Shown piece after piece: positions 26,266 through 31,305 of a stretch of 31,305 nt of DNA (the first letter of the stretch is position 1; each line of letters begins with the position of its first letter). Below the pieces are notes generated by a model. That model had not been told where the DNA came from. It did no database searches and was given only the letters and a program-made list of their open reading frames with translations. A program made the position numbers and the translations under genes. Source of the stretch: a virus; the IMG/VR virus record IMGVR_UViG_3300008116_000170, positions 1 through 31,305 of that record; one strand, given 5' to 3'.

Positions 26266-26609
26266 GAAAGATATTACTTATACCATTCATACTTATCTCT
26301 TGTCAGCAGGAGCTGAAGGTGCAGCCGGAGGCTATGCCTGCAGTAGATAGCATTTTGATTAAGAGTATAAAGACAAGCGACTCCTCTGTAGTTGCACTAA
26401 AGATAGCAGACAAAAAAACAGAGCAAGTAGTAAAGGAAGTGGTGAAGAAGGTTGACAATATGAGAAACGAGATAAAGACTTTGAAAGAGACTATCAAAAT
26501 AACAAAGTCAACTGTTGTTAGAGACACTGTATTTATTACTGAAAAGAAAAACTTTTGGGGCAAAACAAAAACAACAATAGATAGCACATCAAATGAAAAA
26601 GATTTTTAA
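26262..26609 (+). CDS. Lipoprotein, outer-spanin-like
   Basis: The 115-residue protein starts MRKILLIPFILISC, a signal peptide ending in a lipobox (LISC) with Cys14 as the lipidated residue, followed by QQELK. Residues about 45-85 are a charged helix (KKTEQVVKEVVKKVDNMRNE and onward) expected to form a coiled coil. The end is Thr/Asp/Lys-rich. The pairing with the membrane-anchored 86-aa protein just upstream and the holin-like gene just downstream fits an o-spanin in a lysis cassette. It overlaps the upstream gene by four bases and the next gene by seventeen. The lipobox is clear; the spanin role is inference. Confidence 0.55.
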   Translation: MRKILLIPFILISCQQELKVQPEAMPAVDSILIKSIKTSDSSVVALKIADKKTEQVVKEVVKKVDNMRNEIKTLKETIKITKSTVVRDTVFITEKKNFWGKTKTTIDSTSNEKDF

Positions 26610-26856
26610 TTGGATTGGAGGATTCTTCTCCTCCGAAAGCAACAACTCAAGCAAGAGACTTGTAGGAATCATAGGAGCTATGTTTTTATTTTGGACGATG
26701 TGGGATAACTCTCACTCTGAAAACCATATAGCCCCCGCAGATTCATTAGTGTATAGCGTAGCTACGCTCGTAGCTGTCTCTCTTGGTCTCACCACCATCG
26801 AGTCAGTGGCTAACATATTTAAGTCTATTAAAGGGAAGGAAGAAGACCCTACGTAA
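26593..26856 (+). CDS. Holin-like membrane protein
   Basis: The 87-residue protein has an amphipathic N-terminus (MKKIFNWIGGFFSS), a hydrophobic helix (RLVGIIGAMFLFWTMW, 22-37), a short polar stretch with HSENHIAPAD, and a second hydrophobic helix (SLVYSVATLVAVSLGLTTIE, 51-70). The tail is basic then acidic. Two membrane segments with a charged tail are typical of small phage holins in Flavobacteriia, which time lysis by opening the inner membrane. It ends the rightward module and its stop codon overlaps the end of a leftward gene. No endolysin gene is present in the window, so the muralytic enzyme must be elsewhere or supplied differently. Confidence 0.55.
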   Translation: MKKIFNWIGGFFSSESNNSSKRLVGIIGAMFLFWTMWDNSHSENHIAPADSLVYSVATLVAVSLGLTTIESVANIFKSIKGKEEDPT

Positions 26857-27265
26857 ACCTTACGTACTTCAACTCTCTTTGCTGTTCGTAGTAGACCATC
26901 ATCTCTACATCAGTATTGCCTCCTTCTCGTGGAGCGCGACCACCTAATCTTACTTCACCGACAAGGCTAAACACCTTGCCGTAGATGATGCCGTCATCAC
27001 ACGCCCATATTAGCACGGGATTTAATCTCTTATCGATAAGCTTACTCACCTTACTCAGCGCAACAGGTAGAGGGTAGGCTGTCTTCATAGACTTTAATCT
27101 ACCCTTCACCTCTGCATACGCAATCAAATTACCATCCTTGTCGAATACTTTATAGTCAATATCCTGTGGTCCAAGCTTTTTAAATGAACCTTTGAACACG
27201 TTTACGAATGTGTTAATGGCTTTCTTCTCTCTATCAAGGTCTTGCTCTGTTTCAAAAATCGTCAT
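26849..27265 (-). CDS. PD-(D/E)XK nuclease-like protein
   Basis: Read from the ATG at 27263-27265 the product is 138 residues; a TTG six bases upstream is possible. The core pattern is PQDIDYKVFDKDGNLIAYAE followed by VKGR: an Asp (about D37) ahead of a strand that ends in E52-V53-K54, the layout of the PD-(D/E)XK nuclease fold. After it comes a helix with SKVSKLIDKRLNPVLIWACD, then the strand GIIYGKVFS. The N-terminal helix carries charged residues (QDLDREKKAINTF). The role could be recombination, genome processing or host DNA breakdown. It overlaps the small upstream gene by fourteen bases and is the last gene of the leftward operon. Fold assignment is by motif; activity is unproven. Confidence 0.6.
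   Translation of the reverse strand: MTIFETEQDLDREKKAINTFVNVFKGSFKKLGPQDIDYKVFDKDGNLIAYAEVKGRLKSMKTAYPLPVALSKVSKLIDKRLNPVLIWACDDGIIYGKVFSLVGEVRLGGRAPREGGNTDVEMMVYYEQQRELKYVRFT
26850..26866. repeat. Inverted repeat at convergent gene ends
   Basis: TACGTAA and TTACGTA flank a three-base spacer ACC (7-bp perfect arms). The stop codon of the rightward holin-like gene (26854-26856) lies in the left arm, as does that of the leftward nuclease-like gene (26849-26851, sharing two bases). No T tract follows on either strand, so a terminator is possible but weak. Confidence 0.45.
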
Positions 27266-27437
27266 CTTCAATAAGTTTTATTGTTGCTCGAAGGTCTCGC
27301 ATGAGTGATTTGATTTTTTCGATAGCGGAGTCGTATCTCCTGTCCACCAAGTTTTCATAGATGGAAGTCACGTCTTCGTGAAAGCCCTCCGTCATAAATG
27401 ATATGCGGTGGCCCCTATCTTTTTCCTGCTCAGTCAT
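27252..27437 (-). CDS. Small helical protein of unknown role
   Basis: The 61-residue acidic/basic protein is likely all-helical (FHEDVTSIYENLVDRRYDSA, then IEKIKSLMRDLRATIKLIED) and ends DDDF. It has no recognisable motif. A second Met at residue 15 (MTEGF) could be the real start, because the first 14 residues (MTEQEKDRGHRISF) lie largely in the part next to the upstream gene. It overlaps the upstream DnaA-like gene by eight bases and the downstream nuclease-like gene by fourteen, so it is translated as part of the operon. Its preserved frame in a dense set of overlaps supports it as a real gene. It could be an accessory to one of the neighbouring DNA-binding proteins. Confidence 0.5.
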   Translation of the reverse strand: MTEQEKDRGHRISFMTEGFHEDVTSIYENLVDRRYDSAIEKIKSLMRDLRATIKLIEDDDF

Positions 27438-27930
27438 CGAACATCTTTCTTATTTTGCGTTCAACAATTAACTCGTGCCCCACCGGAGTATTCTCTTCAA
27501 TTAATTTAATAATTTTCATAAGCCTACTTTCATCAGCAATTTTAAGCTGAGCAAGTTCCTCTTTTAATAAATAGATTTCTGCCCTCAAATTCTCACAATC
27601 ATCAACTAAATTTACAGGTTGTTTTTCAGAAAGAAATAGCTCACGGCATCTTAAATATTTCCGCATCGTGTGCATATCTGTCTCCTTCAAATCTTTTAGA
27701 GACTGAACGTAGTGTATGATTGTGGTATGGTCTTTATCAAGGGTCTCTGCAATGAAGGGCAGAGAATATCCTGCTTCACGCAGAAGTGTTGAATATATCA
27801 TACGCGCTTCTACCACAAAACGCTTTCTGTTTTTGGCAAGGATGCTCACACCCGTTACCATCTCCACTATGTTGCGTACTACGTCAACATCAGTCCTTTG
27901 GTCCTCGATAGACAATTGCTTTAATTCCAT
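27430..27930 (-). CDS. DnaA domain-IV-like DNA-binding protein without ATPase
   Basis: In this 166-residue protein, residues about 15-85 match the C-terminal DNA-binding domain of DnaA: KRFVVEARMIYSTLLREAGY, the turn-containing SLPFIAETL, and DKDHTTIIHYVQSL, equal to the DHTTVLHA signature whose His and Thr residues contact the DnaA box. The AAA+ ATPase and oligomerisation domains of DnaA are absent. Residues about 108-145 form a likely coiled coil (DDCENLRAEIYLLKEELAQL), so the protein may dimerise. It could recognise a DnaA-box-like site at the phage origin, recruit the primase-helicase encoded in the same operon, or act as a regulator. It overlaps the VRR-NUC gene upstream by 41 bases. Confidence 0.75.
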   Translation of the reverse strand: MELKQLSIEDQRTDVDVVRNIVEMVTGVSILAKNRKRFVVEARMIYSTLLREAGYSLPFIAETLDKDHTTIIHYVQSLKDLKETDMHTMRKYLRCRELFLSEKQPVNLVDDCENLRAEIYLLKEELAQLKIADESRLMKIIKLIEENTPVGHELIVERKIRKMFDD

Positions 27931-28138
27931 GTTTAGTTAATTCTTTAATACGAAACTCTTGTAGTTTACTTAGCTTACCATCCGCACGCTTGACTTCAAT
28001 GAACTCAACATCGCTATCCTTTGGTATAGCAATGAGGTCAGGGATACCATTCTTATTGGTCTTCATCAGTTTGATGACGTAGTATCCCTTATCCTCAAGC
28101 TCTTTAATCAGCTTGCTTTGTATCTGCTGCTCGGTCAT
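27890..28138 (-). CDS. VRR-NUC domain nuclease
   Basis: The 82-residue protein is a near-minimal VRR-NUC domain: an N-terminal helix (TEQQIQSKLIKELEDKGYYV), G31-I-P-D34 with the catalytic Asp, the strand with FIEVK (E48, K50), and the downstream Q60 that completes the site. The domain is found alone in many phages as a junction-resolving or structure-specific nuclease, and in FAN1 as the nuclease part. A role in resolving recombination or replication intermediates before packaging is likely. The ATG shares one base with the stop of the helicase gene upstream (TAATG arrangement), and its 3' end overlaps the next gene by 41 bases. All catalytic residues appear present. Confidence 0.85.
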   Translation of the reverse strand: MTEQQIQSKLIKELEDKGYYVIKLMKTNKNGIPDLIAIPKDSDVEFIEVKRADGKLSKLQEFRIKELTKHGIKAIVYRGPKD

Positions 28139-29628
28139 TACAAGTAGTCTTTCTCAAAATGTTTTAAGGTATAATCTTTTTTCTTGGTTACCGCCTTGTA
28201 GATGTCATGCTCGATTCCTCCCTTGCTGAACACCCAATACACGTGGTTGAACGCACGTTCTTTGGTAGTCATCCTGTCCTTACTCTGCCAATAACTTGTA
28301 GCACTAAAGTCAATATTGTAGTACACTAAGTAGTCAGCCTGCTTAAGACTTATTCCCTCACGCCCACTTACAATCTGCAAAGCTATGTTCTTATTGGTGT
28401 CTTCAAAGACACTAAGTTCAGTTGTCAAGTCATCCTTGAATACTGACTGCAACGCAGAGAGCTCCTCCTTAAACTTGTAAAAGATTCCAATCTTACAACC
28501 GGCAAAGTATTCTTTAATGAACTCAGCCTTACTTGTGTCAAGCACCATGCTGTTGCCACTCTCAAACTTGATAGTCCCACTACATAGCTGATGCACCTTC
28601 ATCATTAGCTTCACAGGAGTATCTGCAAGAATAATTTCGCTCTTACCTTCCACTACCAAGTCCTTTTTCAGCTTCTTAATCAACTCCACCGTGCTTGGCT
28701 TCATCTCCACCTCAAGTACTTCCTCAGTCACCTGCGTCACAAAGCCTGCGTCCTGCTGAGAGTAGTTGATAGTGTAGGGCTTCATGGCTTCGATGATACT
28801 ATCAAGCCCCTTGCTGTAATCATTAACGAATAGCCCGTTGATTTTCTTCTTGGTAATCCTGACGTAGTCGTCAGCAAACCGATAGAAGTTTCGGTACCCG
28901 TGAAACGGGTTTCCGGGTATGCCATACACCTGATGATACATCTGCGAGTAACTCTCAGGTGTTGGTGTACCACTAAGCAGTATCACATACGGGTCACACT
29001 TCTCAATCAAATCTTTCACCATCACCGCTCTCTCGCTTGGTTTAGCAAAGGCTCCGAGCCCATGCGCCTCGTCAAGGATAATCAAGTTCCACATCTCATC
29101 ATCCATCACCGTATGCAAACTCTCGTAGTTGATGACGGTAATCTTGAAGCTTGGGTTTAGCGCAGCGTAGTCATCTTCGATGCTACCGATAGCCTTCTTC
29201 TTTGTAACGAATAACACCTGCTTGAATCCTAACGCATCTGCTATACCCAAACTCGTGAGCGTCTTACCTGTTCTCACCTCCATGGCGAGGTAAAGGAAGC
29301 GATGTGCCATTAGGGTCTTGGACCCTAATGCAATTATCTCTATTTGATATGGTCTAAATTCCACTTGGCTACCTCCTTTTTCGTGTAGGTTTTTATAATA
29401 GTCTCGGCTACGTTGTAGCCGTGGAAGAATCTCCGGTGCATCCTTATACTTGTACACGTAGCTCACTTCAATCTTTACGCCCCTGCCTGTCTTCACCTCT
29501 TTCATCTGTCCCATCACACGGCAAAGAGTATCGCAGTACTTCCACATGCTGTAGTCAGAATACCCCGGTGTTCTCTCAACTATCTGCATCCTTTTCTTTT
29601 TTACGGTGAATAATAATCCATCTTCCAT
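28138..29628 (-). CDS. SNF2-like superfamily 2 helicase/translocase
   Basis: In this 496-residue protein, after about 85 residues of specific N-terminus come helicase motifs in order: FRPYQ (91-95), Walker A MEVRTGKT (116-123), DEAH in LIILDEAHG (182-190), motif III LSGTP (218-222), and in the C-terminal half SGREGISLK, then YNIDFSATSYWQSKDRM, corresponding to motifs V and VI with the Gln and Arg in place. Single-subunit phage helicases of this family (DEAD/SNF2-like) translocate on duplex DNA and may serve in replication, recombination or removal of host proteins. The gene overlaps the primase-helicase stop by 53 bases and is followed directly by the VRR-NUC gene, a pairing often seen in phages. 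A strong hairpin (29308-29330) lies in its coding region. Confidence 0.85.
   Translation of the reverse strand: MEDGLLFTVKKKRMQIVERTPGYSDYSMWKYCDTLCRVMGQMKEVKTGRGVKIEVSYVYKYKDAPEILPRLQRSRDYYKNLHEKGGSQVEFRPYQIEIIALGSKTLMAHRFLYLAMEVRTGKTLTSLGIADALGFKQVLFVTKKKAIGSIEDDYAALNPSFKITVINYESLHTVMDDEMWNLIILDEAHGLGAFAKPSERAVMVKDLIEKCDPYVILLSGTPTPESYSQMYHQVYGIPGNPFHGYRNFYRFADDYVRITKKKINGLFVNDYSKGLDSIIEAMKPYTINYSQQDAGFVTQVTEEVLEVEMKPSTVELIKKLKKDLVVEGKSEIILADTPVKLMMKVHQLCSGTIKFESGNSMVLDTSKAEFIKEYFAGCKIGIFYKFKEELSALQSVFKDDLTTELSVFEDTNKNIALQIVSGREGISLKQADYLVYYNIDFSATSYWQSKDRMTTKERAFNHVYWVFSKGGIEHDIYKAVTKKKDYTLKHFEKDYL
28397..28412. repeat. Dispersed 16-bp palindrome, copy 3 (one-base variant)
   Basis: GTGTCTTCAAAGACAC differs from copies 1 and 2 by a T-to-C change at position 8; only the central two bases are asymmetric. 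Including the flanking G and T, 17 of 18 bases match copy 1. It is inside the SNF2-like helicase gene, on the strand opposite to its mRNA, and encodes part of SVFEDT. Confidence 0.6.
29308..29330. repeat. Perfect 10-bp inverted repeat (hairpin) inside helicase gene
   Basis: CATTAGGGTC and GACCCTAATG flank the three-base loop TTG. Allowing one bulged C, the stem can be lengthened by three more pairs (TGC/GCA). On the coding strand it encodes ALGSKTLM, just ahead of the Walker A motif. No T tract follows in either direction. Confidence 0.7.
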
Positions 29629-31305
29629 TCAGGTCGCGCCCTTCTTCAGGAACGATACCCTCTTTGTACATCGCGTAAGCAACCAACCATTTGTAGAACT
29701 TGGTCCTACTGATGGTCATCTTTGCCTTCGGTCCGTAGTCAGGATACTCGCTGATGAAGTCGTGATAGAGCTCGTTCTTGTACACCCTTACCCCTGTTTC
29801 AAGTGAAGTATTCTTAGGCTGTCCCTCCACAAGACCGCACCATTCAATAAAGTCGTGCGATGTCTCTGCTGATAGCTGACGAATCTTTAGGTTTACAAAC
29901 TTACTCTTCACTAATCCGGTTCTAAGATAAGACTTGAGACAACCTATCATGTAGTTGTCAAACTCACACCAATCATCATCTGTCCAATCCCCGAACATGA
30001 GCTTACCAAACTCATCAAGTGGCGTATACGCCTTGGAATAATACTGATGTAGCTCAAGCTCCCACTTCCTACGGGCAAATGAATTACCGCTACCCTTGAT
30101 GGCGTAGTTGGTAGTGATGGCAATCTTAGGACTCTTGCTGAATGGAATCTTGATGGCATCCTTGTTCTTCTTCTCAAGCGTGAGACCTTCGGTCACCACG
30201 CTGAAGAGTCGCTCAAAGTCAAAATGTTTCTTCACGTCATCAAAGCATAGTATCTGCGTATCCGCTGACACCAACTGATAAGCAAAACTTCGCTCAAAGG
30301 TGAAGCTCTTGCCATCAATTACCACAAGCTTCTTCATATTGCTCAGCGCATTCATAAAAAGCCCCTTACCCGTACCACCTTCAGGGTTATCGCTGATGAC
30401 CTCGTCATTTAAAATCACCGCAGGACAGAAGCTCAGGTTCTTGTAGCCATGCAATAGGAATCCAATGGTACTCTCCATTGAAGCTGCCCTGCTGTCGTCA
30501 CCACCACAGATATTGCGGATGAACTTCCTGTAGTCACACCTTGATGTCACCTTGCACATACTAAAGTTCCTATCTATCACGTGGTCCTTCCACACATACC
30601 CTCCCAAATCAAGGTAGTCAATAGGCTTTATCTCATCCTTTGTTATCTGCACCGCACAGTTCTTGTAGTACAAGTACGCTGCATCTTTGGTATCCTCAAT
30701 AAAGTAGATGTCAATTGTACTCAGCATAGACAAAAACTCTTCCTTGAAGAATCTCGTGTTGTCAGCGAAGTAGTTGTACACCATGATGTCGTCTAACTCA
30801 AGCAGGTGGTTTAGGACGAAGTCCTTTATCTCCTTCTCTGATGTGTGGTCAATCAGATTATTTGTGACTTTCACAAATACATAGTTCTTCCCACCTTCAG
30901 GGCAGTACTTGTAGAACCCTGAGTCCTCTAAGAACTGCTTAAAGAGAATGTGTACTATCTTGATGACTCCCTTGTCGTTCTTGGTCCAAAAGGTTTGCTT
31001 CGCATTCTCCTCCTCGACCTTTGCAAGCACCGCTTCTATCGTGTCGCCATCCAAATTGGAGTCCTGCAGTTGGAGGCGCACCTCTTTTTTTGAGACACCG
31101 CGTCTCAGCTTTGCCTTGATTTGATTTACTCGCTCCTCATCCTCGTAGTACTTGGTGCCAAAGGATGCCGTGTTCCTGTAAGCCGACTCAATCGTGGTCT
31201 GTATCTCCTTTAAGGGGAAATCATTAGTTGCATACTGATTGAGAACATAGCTCGCCAAACTCTTATTAATCCCAAAGTCATTGAACGCCATCGCAAGGAC
31301 GTAGC
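29576..31305 (-). CDS. SF3-type primase-helicase, 5' end outside window
   Basis: The frame is open to the window edge with no stop, so the gene very probably extends further. The sequence before the first Met (YVLA) runs smoothly into MAFNDFGINKSLASYVLNQY and FPLKEIQTTIESAYRN, a segment typical of the region between the primase and the helicase in Bacteroidota primase-helicases, so that Met is likely internal. Counting from it, Walker A is EGGTGKG at 304-310, Walker B is ILCFDDV (347-353), the sensor motif is KIAITTNYA (389-397) and an Arg pair RR408 may be the arginine finger. This fits D5/SF3 helicases that unwind phage DNA. The primase domain would be outside the window. The gene overlaps the helicase gene downstream by 53 bases. 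Confidence 0.82.
   Translation of the reverse strand, partial: YVLAMAFNDFGINKSLASYVLNQYATNDFPLKEIQTTIESAYRNTASFGTKYYEDEERVNQIKAKLRRGVSKKEVRLQLQDSNLDGDTIEAVLAKVEEENAKQTFWTKNDKGVIKIVHILFKQFLEDSGFYKYCPEGGKNYVFVKVTNNLIDHTSEKEIKDFVLNHLLELDDIMVYNYFADNTRFFKEEFLSMLSTIDIYFIEDTKDAAYLYYKNCAVQITKDEIKPIDYLDLGGYVWKDHVIDRNFSMCKVTSRCDYRKFIRNICGGDDSRAASMESTIGFLLHGYKNLSFCPAVILNDEVISDNPEGGTGKGLFMNALSNMKKLVVIDGKSFTFERSFAYQLVSADTQILCFDDVKKHFDFERLFSVVTEGLTLEKKNKDAIKIPFSKSPKIAITTNYAIKGSGNSFARRKWELELHQYYSKAYTPLDEFGKLMFGDWTDDDWCEFDNYMIGCLKSYLRTGLVKSKFVNLKIRQLSAETSHDFIEWCGLVEGQPKNTSLETGVRVYKNELYHDFISEYPDYGPKAKMTISRTKFYKWLVAYAMYKEGIVPEEGRDLNGRWIIIHRKKEKDADS

Noticed and set aside
27029-27040. 12-bp palindrome CTTATCGATAAG
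   Set aside because: It lies inside the nuclease-like coding region, no second copy was seen, and short palindromes like this are common.
28896-28910. ACCCGT/ACGGGT hairpin
   Set aside because: It has a six-base stem inside coding sequence, with no T tract and no repeat elsewhere.
31091-31107. TGAGAC/GTCTCA hairpin beside a T run, as a terminator
   Set aside because: The T run is on the wrong side for the rightward strand and becomes an A run on the leftward strand; the site is inside the primase-helicase gene.

Overview
The window reads as about 31 kb of a short-tailed (podovirus-type) tailed-phage genome, most likely infecting a Bacteroidota (Flavobacteriia-like) host and probably from an uncultured phage related at some distance to the crAss-like/Cellulophaga-phage assemblage. 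Grounds: the portal (811 aa with a long Gln/Lys/Glu-rich C-terminal coiled coil), the major capsid protein, the two connector-type proteins and the nozzle-type protein look like that assemblage. Start codons lack Shine-Dalgarno sequences and sit behind A/T-rich leaders. The only promoter-like motifs resemble the Bacteroidota -7 box TAnnTTTG. Family names come from reading the proteins by eye; no search was run.

Layout. Positions 1-26856 are a rightward virion and lysis module: 3' part of the terminase large subunit (broken by an apparent single-base indel near 284), portal, scaffold-like protein, major capsid protein, a capsid-adjacent protein of unknown role, two connector/ring-type proteins, a 1563-aa nozzle/stabilisation protein ending in Cys-rich repeats, two further virion proteins, a GNAT-like acetyltransferase, three ejection-type internal virion proteins (286, 627 and 2718 aa, in the order of T7 gp14-gp15-gp16), then an inner-spanin-like protein, a lipoprotein and a holin-like protein. 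Positions 31305-26849 are a leftward replication module whose genes all overlap: SF3-type primase-helicase (5' end outside the window), SNF2-like helicase, VRR-NUC nuclease, a DnaA domain-IV-like DNA-binding protein, a small unknown protein and a PD-(D/E)XK nuclease-like protein. The two modules converge and their stop codons overlap inside a small inverted repeat. No tRNA, rRNA, CRISPR array, integrase or insertion sequence was recognised, and no stretch longer than about 100 bases lacks a gene.

Regulation. The three real intergenic gaps all carry structure. A weak A/T hairpin fused to a promoter-like box precedes the scaffold gene (3331-3368). A strong terminator follows the capsid gene (5921-5957). 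A second terminator is fused to a near-identical promoter-like box before the connector genes (6758-6801). This suggests that scaffold plus capsid form one separately terminated unit and that the tail and ejection genes form another.

The least expected signal is a 16-bp palindrome, GTGTCTTTAAAGACAC. It occurs exactly at 5928-5943 and 19590-19605, and with one changed base at 28397-28412. The copies lie in unrelated contexts and encode different peptides where coding, so a DNA-level role such as a dispersed protein-binding site is plausible. Other points of interest are a candidate HExxGH metallopeptidase inside the giant ejection protein, a DnaA-type DNA-binding domain without its ATPase, a 54-residue module shared across a gene boundary, and a strong hairpin inside the helicase gene.
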